The notes below the pieces were generated by a model. That model had not been told where the DNA came from, ran no database searches, and saw only the letters and a program-made list of their open reading frames with translations. Positions 1-7,964 of a stretch of DNA of 64,000 nucleotides are shown here, one piece after another (position 1 is the first letter of the stretch; the number at the start of each line of letters is the position of its first letter). The stretch is from the NCBI RefSeq assembly GCF_021403115.1, contig NZ_JAJSSH010000007.1, forward strand, positions 62,001-126,000, in the 5' to 3' direction. The position numbers and the translations under genes were made by a program. Origin of the DNA: Sphingobium sufflavum. GTDB lineage: Bacteria; Pseudomonadota; Alphaproteobacteria; Sphingomonadales; Sphingomonadaceae.

Positions 1-39
1 GCTGAAGGCAGGCTCCATGGCCCGCCTTCGCTGATCGCG

Positions 40-272
40 CCGGTGCCCCGCAAGGGGCTTCGAAAGGGAATGTGGTGCGGATGCCCCTCGACAGGTCGGG
101 GGCGCGTCCCAATCCACGGCTGTCCCTGCAACTGTAAGCGGTGAGTGAGATGCATATCGACCCTGCCATAGCGGCGGGGTCAGCCACTGGGTCGGACGCT
201 AAATCATGCGAGGCCTGGGAAGGCCGTGCATCGAGCGACGACCCGTGAGCCAGGAGACCTGCCGGCGTCTGG
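40..272 (+). promoter_or_regulatory. Cobalamin (AdoCbl) riboswitch
   Basis: This is a cobalamin-class riboswitch aptamer. The conserved core is readable in order: the GGGAATGTGGTGCGG segment near 67, the GCTGTCCCTGCAACTGTAAGCGG region near 119-140, the GCCACTGGG segment near 183, and the diagnostic B12 box GCCAGGAGACCTGCC at 249-263. It heads a Ni/Co permease, cobW, cobN and cobO operon, which matches repression of cobalt uptake and corrin synthesis when adenosylcobalamin is plentiful. Aptamer boundaries are approximate because they were set by eye. Confidence 0.93.
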
Positions 273-551
273 TCGCTCTTGCTCTGGCCCAGGGGTTGGC
301 CAAGGCACGGTGAAATCCGTCTGGGCGACGAAGGAGCGGCGGGGGCCGCTGTCCCTGTGCGCGCGATGCGTTGCGGCGTCGTGCGGGCATGGAATATCCG
401 CGTGCGCGGCCCGGCCATCCCGCCGGTCGGCATCGCGGCGGCAGGCCCCGCTTTCGTCACGCCGCAACGGGAGCGCCATCATGATCCCCCATAGCCTGCC
501 CCGATGCCATCTTTCCCTGACCTCCCCTTCCCGCCACGGAATTTGGCGCGC
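273..551 (+). promoter_or_regulatory. Long leader between the B12 riboswitch and the first gene
   Basis: About 280 bases separate the aptamer from the preferred start codon at 552, which is longer than a simple ribosome-binding-site-sequestering platform needs. It contains a perfect 6-bp hairpin, AGCGGC/GCCGCT, at 335-350 with a G4 loop. No U-tract terminator is obvious. Small open frames cross the region, but none has a convincing ribosome-binding site or recognisable product. The platform mechanism cannot be decided from sequence. Confidence 0.4.
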
Positions 552-1631
552 ATGAGCCGCCTCGCCTCCTGGCTCGCCCATCCGCTGGGCCGGCGGATCG
601 CCGTCCTGAAACTGTTGCTGATCGCCGCCAATGTCGCGGCATGGGCATGGGCCTTCGCGCTGTTCCGCGACCAGCCGCTGATGCTGGGCACCGCCACGCT
701 CGCCTGGGGCCTCGGCCTGCGCCATGCGGTCGATGCGGACCATATCGCGGCGATCGACAATGTGACGCGCAAGCTGATGCAGGAAGGCCAGCGCCCGATC
801 ACCGTCGGTTTCTGGTTCGCCATCGGCCATAGCGGCATCGTGCTGATCGCCGCCATGACCATCGCGCTGGCCAGCAGCGCGCTGACCGACGTGGAGGCCG
901 TGGGCGACATCGGCGGCGTCATCGCCACCGCCGTCTCCGCGCTGTTCCTCTTCGCCATCGCGGGCATGAACCTCGTCATCCTCCGCTCCGTCTGGCGACG
1001 GTTCGACCATGTCCGCCGCGGCGGCGCCTATGTGGAGGAGGATCTCGACCTGTTGCTGGGCAATCGCGGCCTGCTCTCGCGCATCTTCAAACCCCTGTTC
1101 CGGCTGGTCAGCCGCCCGTGGCACATGGCCCCGCTCGGCTTCCTCTTCGGGCTGGGTTTCGACACCGCGACGGAGGTCGCGATCCTCGGCCTCTCCGCCA
1201 GCCAGGCGGCCGACGGCCTCTCCATCGGTACGGTGCTGATCTTCCCGCTGCTGTTCGCCACCGGCATGGCGCTGGTCGACACGCTCGACGGGGTGCTGAT
1301 GCTGGGCGCCTATGAATGGGCGTTCGTGAAGCCCGTGCGCAAACTCTATTACAACATCACCATCACGCTGGTATCGGCCCTTGTCGCCATCGTGATCGGC
1401 GGGATCGAGACGGTCGCCCTGCTCGCCGACAAGCTCGACCTGCACGGCGGCATCTGGTCCGTCGCCACCAACCTTGGCGAGCATTTCAACAGCCTCGGCT
1501 TCGCCATCATCGGCCTGTTCGCGGCCTGCTGGCTGATAAGCTGGTTCATCTATCGCTGGAAACGGTTCGACGAGATAGAAGTCGCGCTGCCCGGCCAGCC
1601 CATCCCCTCCATCGAAGGACAGATTTCATGA
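552..1631 (+). CDS. NiCoT-family nickel/cobalt permease
   Basis: This is an inner-membrane Ni2+/Co2+ permease of the HoxN/NixA (NiCoT) family, 359 residues. The family signatures are visible: RHAVDADHIAAIDN in the second helix, a degenerate GHS motif (FWFAIGHSG), LGFDTATE, and GMALVDTLDG. The internal ATG at 552 is preferred because the 16 residues before it (from 504) are proline-rich and do not look like NiCoT. Its stop overlaps the next start (ATGA), so it is translationally coupled to cobW. Placement behind a B12 riboswitch and before cobN points to cobalt as the physiological substrate. That specificity is inferred from context, since sequence does not separate nickel from cobalt. Confidence 0.92.
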   Translation: MSRLASWLAHPLGRRIAVLKLLLIAANVAAWAWAFALFRDQPLMLGTATLAWGLGLRHAVDADHIAAIDNVTRKLMQEGQRPITVGFWFAIGHSGIVLIAAMTIALASSALTDVEAVGDIGGVIATAVSALFLFAIAGMNLVILRSVWRRFDHVRRGGAYVEEDLDLLLGNRGLLSRIFKPLFRLVSRPWHMAPLGFLFGLGFDTATEVAILGLSASQAADGLSIGTVLIFPLLFATGMALVDTLDGVLMLGAYEWAFVKPVRKLYYNITITLVSALVAIVIGGIETVALLADKLDLHGGIWSVATNLGEHFNSLGFAIIGLFAACWLISWFIYRWKRFDEIEVALPGQPIPSIEGQIS

Positions 1632-2665
1632 GCAAGGTTCCCGCAACGGTCATCACCGGCTTCCTCGGCGCGGGCAAGACGACCCTGATCCGCCACCTGA
1701 TCGAAAACGCCAACGGCCGCCGCATCGCCCTCATCATCAACGAGTTCGGCGACATTGGCATCGACGGCGAACTGGTGAAGGGCTGCGGGGACGAGGCGTG
1801 CCCGGACGACGACATCATCGAACTGGCGAACGGCTGCATCTGCTGCACCGTGGCGGACGATTTCCTGCCGACCATGGAAAAACTGCTCGACCGCCCCACC
1901 CCACCCGACCATATCATCATCGAAACCAGCGGCCTCGCCCTGCCCAAGCCTCTCATCAAGGCCTTCCAATGGCCCAGCATCCGCACCCGCGCGACGGTGG
2001 ACGGGGTGATCGCGCTGATCGACGCCGATGCGCTGGCCGCTGGGCGCTTCGCCACGGACGAGGCCGCGCTGGCCGCCGCCCGCGCCGCCGACCCCACACT
2101 CGACCATGACAGCCCGCTGGAGGAATTGTTCGAGGACCAGCTCGCCTGCGCCGACCTCGTCCTGCTCAACAAGACCGATCTGGTCGACGCGGCAAAGCTG
2201 GCCGAGCTGGAGGCCGGTCTGGCCAAGGACGTGCGCCCCGGCGTCACCATCGTCCGCGCCGACCATGGCCGCATCGACCCCGCCGTCCTGCTGGGTCTGG
2301 ACAAGGCGGCGGAGGACGACACCGACGCTCGCATCTCCCACCATGACAGCGAGGAGGATCATGACCATGACGACTTCGACAGCTTCGTGCTGGACCTGCC
2401 GGTGGTGGAGAATGTCGACGCGCTGCTCGCCACCCTGGCCGACACCATCGCCGCGCATGACATATTGCGGGTGAAGGGCTTCCTCGCCGTCGGCGGCCGC
2501 CCCGCCCGGCTGGTGCTGCAAGCGGTCGGCCCGCGTATCCAGCATCATTACGACCGACCATGGACGGCGGCGGAGCGTCGCCAGTCGCGGCTGGTCATCA
2601 TCGGCCAGACCGGGCTGGACCGCGCCGCCATCGAGGCCAGCCTGCACGCCGCAGTGCCCGCCTGA
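1628..2665 (+). CDS. cobW: CobW-family GTPase/metallochaperone
   Basis: This is a 345-residue G3E-family GTPase of the CobW clade, expected to supply cobalt to the CobN chelatase. The N-terminus carries the Walker A motif GFLGAGKTT (residues 10-18), the NEFGDIGID switch region and the CICC metal-binding motif (CxCC). A His/Asp-rich stretch (HHDSEEDHDHDD, near residue 240) probably binds metal. The NKTD guanine-recognition motif is also present. The start at 1628 overlaps the permease stop; a longer open frame from 1316 lies inside the permease and is not used. The stop shares a base with the cobN start (TGATG). Confidence 0.94.
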   Translation: MSKVPATVITGFLGAGKTTLIRHLIENANGRRIALIINEFGDIGIDGELVKGCGDEACPDDDIIELANGCICCTVADDFLPTMEKLLDRPTPPDHIIIETSGLALPKPLIKAFQWPSIRTRATVDGVIALIDADALAAGRFATDEAALAAARAADPTLDHDSPLEELFEDQLACADLVLLNKTDLVDAAKLAELEAGLAKDVRPGVTIVRADHGRIDPAVLLGLDKAAEDDTDARISHHDSEEDHDHDDFDSFVLDLPVVENVDALLATLADTIAAHDILRVKGFLAVGGRPARLVLQAVGPRIQHHYDRPWTAAERRQSRLVIIGQTGLDRAAIEASLHAAVPA

Positions 2666-5600
2666 TGCATCTGCTGTCCGCCACGCCGGGAACCATCTCC
2701 GCCGGGGACGAGGCGATCGACCTCGGCCAGTCGCCCGGCGACATCGTCTTCCTGACCGTGGCGGACAGCGAGCTTGCCTGCTTCTCCCGCGCCGCCGCCC
2801 TGCTGGGTGACGGCGGCCCGACAGTGCGCCTCGCCAACCTGCTGCAACTGCGCCACCCCTATTCGGTGGACCTCTATGTCGAGCAGGTGATCGCAAAGGC
2901 GAAATTCGTCTGCGTCGTCCTGCTGGGGGGCAAGAGCTACTGGCCCTATGGCGTGGACGAGATTGCGGAGACGGCGCGCCGCCACGGCATCGCCTTCGCC
3001 GCCATCACCGACGGGCGGGAGGACGACCCGGACCTCACCACCTGTTCCACCCTGCCGCCCGAAAGCTGCGAGCGGCTGCGCGCCTATCTGCGGCAGGGCG
3101 GCATCCCCAATGCGCTGGCCTTTCTGAAAACCGCCGCCCGGCTGATCGGCCATGACGCGGGCGTGCCGGACGATCCCGTGCCGGTTGCGGATGCCGGCCT
3201 CTATCGCGCCGGCGCGGATCGGCCCACGCTGGATCAGGTGCGGTCGCGCTGGGTCGAGGGGCAGCCGGTGATGCTGTTCGTCTTCTATCGCGCGCTGGTG
3301 ATCGCGGGCACGCTCGACGCGCCCGACGCCATCATCGCGGCGCTGGAAGCCCAGAATATCAACGTGATGCCGGTCTATGTTCGGGCGCTGCGCGAACCCT
3401 TCGTCATCGACCATCTCGGCGCGCTGATCGACGCCGTGCAGCCGGACGTGATCCTCAACGCCACCTCCTTCGCCGCCTCCTCCCCCGGCGAGCCGCGCAC
3501 CCCCGGCGTGCTGGAACGGGCCGACTGCCCCATCCTCCAGACCATGTTCGCCAGCGCGGAGCAGGCATCATGGGAGGAGAGCGCGCGCGGCCTCGGCCCC
3601 CGCGACCTCGCCATGAACATCGCCCTGCCGGAGGTGGACGGGCGCATCTTCACCCGCGCCGTCGCCTTCAAGGCGACAGAGCATTTCGACGCCCGCACCG
3701 AATGTGGCATCGTCGTGCCGCGCGTGCTGCCCGACCGGGTCGCCTTCGTCGCCGCGCTCACCGCCAACTGGGCGCGCCTGCGCCGCACGCCCGCCGCCCG
3801 GCGACGGGTCGCGATCATCCTCGCCAACTATCCCAACCGCGACGGCCGCATCGGCAACGGCGTCGGCCTCGACACCCCCGCCAGCGCGGCGGCCATCCTG
3901 CACGCGCTGGACGAGGCAGGCTATGACGTCGCGGGCGCGCCCGCCGACGGCGCATCGCTGATGGCGCTGATGACGGGCGGCGTGACCAATGATCTGTCGT
4001 CATTGGACCGCACACCTCCTGCGCCCCCACCCGCATCCCATCTATCCCCGCCCCCTCCACCCGTTCGTCCTCAGCCTGTCGAAGGACCGTCCTTTTCTTC
4101 GGACGCAGCGGTGCGGGGGGAAGACAGTCCTTCGACATTCGCGGGAGGCACGGACGAAGCCGCCCTCCCCTCCCTCCCCCTCGCCACCTACCGCGCCGCC
4201 TTCGCCGCCCTGCCCGCCAGCGTACGCGACGCCATCACCGCCCGCTGGGGTGAGCCGGACGCCGACCCCTTTGTCCGCGACGGCACCTTCCGCCTCGCCA
4301 TCCATCGGTTCGGCGGCGTCGCCCTCGCGGTGCAACCCGCGCGCGGCTACAATATCGACCCGAAAAGCAGCTATCACGACCCCGCCCTGCCCCCGCCCCA
4401 CGCCTATCTCGCCTTCCATATCTGGCTGGAGCGGGAATTTGGCGCGCAGGCGCTTGTCCATGTCGGCAAGCATGGCAATCTGGAGTGGCTGCCGGGCAAG
4501 GCGATTGCCCTGTCCAACACCTGTTTCCCGGAAATCTGCGCCGGACCGCTGCCGCAAATCTATCCGTTCATCGTCAATGATCCCGGCGAGGGGACGCAGG
4601 CCAAGCGGCGCATCGGCGCGACTATCATCGACCATCTCACCCCGCCGCTGACCCGTGCGGAGACCTATGGCCCGCTGCGCGAGCTGGAGGCGCTGGTCGA
4701 CGAATATTATATGGCGGCGGGCATGGACCCGCGCCGTCTCGACGCGCTGCGCCGCGACATATTGGCGCTGGCCGCCAGTCAGGGGCTGGACAAGGATGCG
4801 GGCGCGACCGGCGGCGACCCGGACGACACGCTCGCCGCGATCGACAATTATCTGTGCGAGTTGAAGGAGATGCAGATCCGCGATGGGCTGCACATCTTCA
4901 CCCGCTCGCCCGACGGCGCGCTGCTGCGCGACCTGCTGATCGCGCTTAGCCGGACCCCGCGCGGCATCGACAATGACGGCCAAAAGTCGCTTTTGCGTGC
5001 CTTTTCGGACGATCTGGCGCTCGGTTTCGACCCGCTCGACTGCCGCATGGGTGATGTGTGGGACGGCTCGCGCCCGGATAGTCTGGCCATCCTGTCCCCT
5101 GAATCATGGCGAACGACGGGGGACACGGTCGAACGGCTGGAACTGCTAGCCATAGAGCAGGTGGATGCCCTGCTCAGCCGTACATCCTGTCAAACGCCCG
5201 GCCCCGCCAGCACCGCCGTCCTCGCCGCGATCCGCGACGATCTCCTCCCCCGCGTCACCGCCTGCGGGCCTGCGGAAAAGGCCGCGCTGCTCGCCGCGCT
5301 CGATGGCCGCTTCATCCTCCCCGGCCCGTCCGGCGCGCCCACGCGCGGGCGGCCCGACGTCCTGCCCACCGGCCGCAATTTCTATTCTGTCGACACCCGC
5401 TCCGTCCCCACCGTCGCCGCATGGAACCTGGCCCGCAAGTCCGCCGACCTGCTCGTCGCCGACTATTTCCAGCGGGAGGGCGACTATCCTCGCGCCATGG
5501 CCGTCTCCGCCTGGGGCACCGCCAACATGCGGACGGGCGGCGACGATATTGCGCAGGCCCTCGCCCTGATGGGCGCGCGTCCGCGCTGGGACTGGTCGTC

Positions 5601-6558
5601 GGGCCGGGTGATCGGGTTCGAGGTGATGAAGGTCGCGGAACTGGGCCGCCCCCGCGTCGACGTGACCTTCCGCGTCTCCGGCTTTTTCCGCGACGCCTTC
5701 CCCGAACAGATCGACCTGATCGACAGCGCATCGCGCGCCGTCATGGCGCTGGACGAGCCGGAAGAGGACAATCCCGCCGCCGCCCGTCACCGCGCCGAAA
5801 CCGCGACCCTGATCGCGGACGGCATCGACCCGAAGACCGCCGAACGCCGCGCCGGCGCCCGCGTCTATGGCTCGAAGCCGGGCGCCTATGGCGCGGGCCT
5901 GCAAGCCATGATCGACGAGAAACTCTGGCACGACCGCGCCGATCTCGCCACCGTCTATCTCGACTGGGGCGGCTATGCCTATGGCGGCGGCGTGGAGGGG
6001 GAGACGGACCGCACCGGCTTCGCGCACCGGCTGGCGCAGACCGACGCCCTCGTCCAGAATCAGGATAATCGTGAGCATGACCTGCTCGACAGTGACGATT
6101 ATTATCAGTTCGAGGGCGGGATCGCGGCCGCCGTGGAGCATCTGTCCGGGCGCAAGCCGCTATCCTACCACAACGACCATAGCCGCCCGGAAAAGCCGGT
6201 CATCCGCACGCTGCACGACGAGATCGGCCGGGTGGTGCGCGCGCGCCTGACCAATCCCAAATGGATCACCGGGGTCATGCGGCACGGATATAAGGGCGCG
6301 TTCGAGATTGCGGCATCGGTCGATTATCTCTTTGCCTTTGCCGCCACCACCCATGCGGTGCGCGACCATCATTTCGACGCGGTGCACGCCGCCTTCATGG
6401 AGGATGAGACCGTGCGCGATTTCATGGCGCAGGTGAACCCGGCGGCCCTGCGCGAAACCGCCGCCCGGCTGACGGAGGCGCTGGAGCGCGGCCTGTGGAA
6501 GCCCCGGTCGAACAGCGCCGCCATGCTCCTCGCCAGCCTTGCCGGGGAACCGGCATGA
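2665..6558 (+). CDS. cobN: Cobaltochelatase large subunit CobN
   Basis: CobN is the large subunit of the ATP-dependent aerobic cobaltochelatase, which inserts Co2+ into hydrogenobyrinic acid a,c-diamide with CobS and CobT (neither is in this window). At 1297 residues it has normal family length. Typical blocks are seen, including GGVTND, HVGKHGNLEWLPGK, YPFIVNDPGEGTQAKRR, NMRTGGDDIAQA, and the C-terminal NPKWITGVMRHGYKGA. It starts one base inside the cobW stop. Residues about 450-500 form an odd Pro/Ser-rich, low-complexity loop encoded by a palindromic repeat-like sequence (see 4077-4137). The flanking homologous blocks stay in frame, so the gene appears intact. Confidence 0.96.
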   Translation: MHLLSATPGTISAGDEAIDLGQSPGDIVFLTVADSELACFSRAAALLGDGGPTVRLANLLQLRHPYSVDLYVEQVIAKAKFVCVVLLGGKSYWPYGVDEIAETARRHGIAFAAITDGREDDPDLTTCSTLPPESCERLRAYLRQGGIPNALAFLKTAARLIGHDAGVPDDPVPVADAGLYRAGADRPTLDQVRSRWVEGQPVMLFVFYRALVIAGTLDAPDAIIAALEAQNINVMPVYVRALREPFVIDHLGALIDAVQPDVILNATSFAASSPGEPRTPGVLERADCPILQTMFASAEQASWEESARGLGPRDLAMNIALPEVDGRIFTRAVAFKATEHFDARTECGIVVPRVLPDRVAFVAALTANWARLRRTPAARRRVAIILANYPNRDGRIGNGVGLDTPASAAAILHALDEAGYDVAGAPADGASLMALMTGGVTNDLSSLDRTPPAPPPASHLSPPPPPVRPQPVEGPSFSSDAAVRGEDSPSTFAGGTDEAALPSLPLATYRAAFAALPASVRDAITARWGEPDADPFVRDGTFRLAIHRFGGVALAVQPARGYNIDPKSSYHDPALPPPHAYLAFHIWLEREFGAQALVHVGKHGNLEWLPGKAIALSNTCFPEICAGPLPQIYPFIVNDPGEGTQAKRRIGATIIDHLTPPLTRAETYGPLRELEALVDEYYMAAGMDPRRLDALRRDILALAASQGLDKDAGATGGDPDDTLAAIDNYLCELKEMQIRDGLHIFTRSPDGALLRDLLIALSRTPRGIDNDGQKSLLRAFSDDLALGFDPLDCRMGDVWDGSRPDSLAILSPESWRTTGDTVERLELLAIEQVDALLSRTSCQTPGPASTAVLAAIRDDLLPRVTACGPAEKAALLAALDGRFILPGPSGAPTRGRPDVLPTGRNFYSVDTRSVPTVAAWNLARKSADLLVADYFQREGDYPRAMAVSAWGTANMRTGGDDIAQALALMGARPRWDWSSGRVIGFEVMKVAELGRPRVDVTFRVSGFFRDAFPEQIDLIDSASRAVMALDEPEEDNPAAARHRAETATLIADGIDPKTAERRAGARVYGSKPGAYGAGLQAMIDEKLWHDRADLATVYLDWGGYAYGGGVEGETDRTGFAHRLAQTDALVQNQDNREHDLLDSDDYYQFEGGIAAAVEHLSGRKPLSYHNDHSRPEKPVIRTLHDEIGRVVRARLTNPKWITGVMRHGYKGAFEIAASVDYLFAFAATTHAVRDHHFDAVHAAFMEDETVRDFMAQVNPAALRETAARLTEALERGLWKPRSNSAAMLLASLAGEPA
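4077..4137 (+). repeat. Palindromic repeat-like insertion inside cobN
   Basis: The 11-base arms TGTCGAAGGAC (4077-4087) and GTCCTTCGACA (4127-4137) are perfect inverse complements and can be extended imperfectly inward. The left arm sits in CGTTCGTCCTCAGCCTGTCG, which resembles the dispersed intergenic palindrome I associate with sphingomonad genomes. Outer matching bases (TTCGTCC at 4064-4070, GGACGAA at 4151-4157) flank the arms. The length keeps cobN in frame, and the encoded peptide is a Pro/Ser-rich loop atypical of CobN. The repeat-family assignment is from memory and needs a genome-wide search. Confidence 0.6.
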
Positions 6559-7160
6559 CGTCCCCCGATGCACAGGCCCATGCCGCACGGATGCGCAAGA
6601 AGGAGGCGGCCCAGCAAAAAATCGCGACCACCAAGACGATCGAGAAGGGGCTTCTGATCGTCCACACCGGCAGGGGTAAGGGCAAGACCACTGCCGCGCT
6701 GGGCATGGTGCTGCGCGGTGTCGGACATGGCCAGCGCGTCGGCGTCGTGCAATTTGTGAAAAGCGAAGGCCGAACGGGCGAAAAGGCCGCGCTCGACCAT
6801 TTCCCCGGCCAGGTCGAATTCAAGGCGATGGGCGAGGGGTCGACATGGAAGACACAGGACCGCGACCGCGACATCGCCGCCGCCCGGCTCGGCTGGATGG
6901 AGGTCGTCCGCATGATTGCCGACCCCGCCTATGACATGGTGGTGGCCGATGAACTGACCATCGTCCTGCGCTACAACTATCTGCCGCTGGAGGAGGTGCT
7001 GGCGGTCCTGAACGCCCGTCCGCCGATGAAGCATGTCGTCGTCACCGGCCGCAACGCGCCGCAGGAACTGATCGACGCCGCCGACATCGTGACGGAAATG
7101 ACGCTGGTCAAGCATGGCTTTCGGTCGGGGATCAAGGCGCAAGCCGGGATAGAATTCTGA
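6555..7160 (+). CDS. cobO: Cob(I)yrinic acid a,c-diamide adenosyltransferase
   Basis: This is a CobO/BtuR/CobA-type ATP:corrinoid adenosyltransferase, 201 residues, which attaches the 5'-deoxyadenosyl group to cob(I)yrinic acid diamide or related corrinoids. The P-loop HTGRGKGKTTAALG lies near residue 36, followed by GVVQFVKSEG, the VVADELTIVLRYNYL block and VVTGRNAP, all diagnostic. The start at 6555 overlaps the cobN stop (ATGA), making this the fourth coupled gene of the riboswitch operon. A longer frame from 6495 would lie inside cobN and is disregarded. No further cob genes follow, so the rest of the pathway must be elsewhere. Confidence 0.94.
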   Translation: MTSPDAQAHAARMRKKEAAQQKIATTKTIEKGLLIVHTGRGKGKTTAALGMVLRGVGHGQRVGVVQFVKSEGRTGEKAALDHFPGQVEFKAMGEGSTWKTQDRDRDIAAARLGWMEVVRMIADPAYDMVVADELTIVLRYNYLPLEEVLAVLNARPPMKHVVVTGRNAPQELIDAADIVTEMTLVKHGFRSGIKAQAGIEF

Positions 7161-7276
7161 AGGGATAAGGCGGCCGAACATTCTCGAAACAATCCGCCCC
7201 AAACTTGCCCGAAGCCCCCTCCCTCGCCCGAACAAGCCCATCGCGCTCTCCCTGCCACCCTGCTAAAAGCGGCGCC

Positions 7277-7852
7277 ATGAACCGCATGGAATGGACCCGA
7301 ATGACAGCGCGCGCGATGCTTCTCACCGCCTGTTGCCTTGCGAGCGCCTGCGCCGGGCCTGTGCGCACCCGCTATGGCAGCCTGCCGACACCCGGCCCGC
7401 CGGCACAATCCCCGACGCTCCGCTACCTGCCGCTGGACGCCGCGCCGCTCAGCACCCTGGCCTTGGCCTCCACCACCGACGACGAAGCCCGCCGCGCGGT
7501 GACGGAGGCCCTGCGCGCCAGCGGCATCGGCATTGACGATCAGAGCGCGAACGAACTGCACATCGGCCTCAGTTCCCGGCCGGACAGGGTGGGCGTTCTG
7601 GGCGCGGGCGGCACCGCACTAGCCTCTCCGCGTCGGCAACGCCTGCTGCAAAACTGCCGGAACAGCGGCTATCGCCTCACGCTGGCCGTCACCGATCGGC
7701 ACAGCGGAGAGATCGTCGCCCGCGGCTGGGCCGAAGAGAGCCATTGCGCCGCCGACCTTACATCCGTCCTGCCCGTGCTGGCGCGCCAGTCGGTAGCGAT
7801 GCTCACCCGGCCGGGCACCAGCGGATCGACTCTGCGCTGGACGCGGGATTGA
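7277..7852 (+). CDS. Putative lipoprotein of unknown function
   Basis: A 191-residue protein. Its N-terminus has two arginines, a hydrophobic stretch and a lipobox-like L-T-A-C near residue 19, so it is probably a periplasm-facing lipoprotein. The mature part is mixed alpha/beta and mildly conserved in appearance (for example VTEALRASGIGI and SGYRLTLAVTDRHSGEIVARGWAEE), resembling the many small outer-membrane lipoproteins of unknown role. I do not recognise the family. The start at 7277 is chosen because the upstream extension from 7205 puts 24 non-signal-like residues before the signal. It converges on the histidine kinase gene, and no clear terminator separates them. Confidence 0.7.
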   Translation: MNRMEWTRMTARAMLLTACCLASACAGPVRTRYGSLPTPGPPAQSPTLRYLPLDAAPLSTLALASTTDDEARRAVTEALRASGIGIDDQSANELHIGLSSRPDRVGVLGAGGTALASPRRQRLLQNCRNSGYRLTLAVTDRHSGEIVARGWAEESHCAADLTSVLPVLARQSVAMLTRPGTSGSTLRWTRD

Positions 7853-7964
7853 AGAGCGAAGCCCTATTGGGAACCTGTACTGAAGGGCCAAATCGAACCG
7901 GGAGTTTCGTTCGTCCAGTTCTGGCGAGGTGCGTGACTAGCCTGAATGGCGCACCGCAAGGGTT

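Noticed and set aside
204..1484. Long minus-strand open frame (426 codons) opposite the permease
   Set aside because: It is a high-GC shadow of a well-supported gene, with low-complexity Asp/Gly/Arg-rich translation and no ribosome-binding site.
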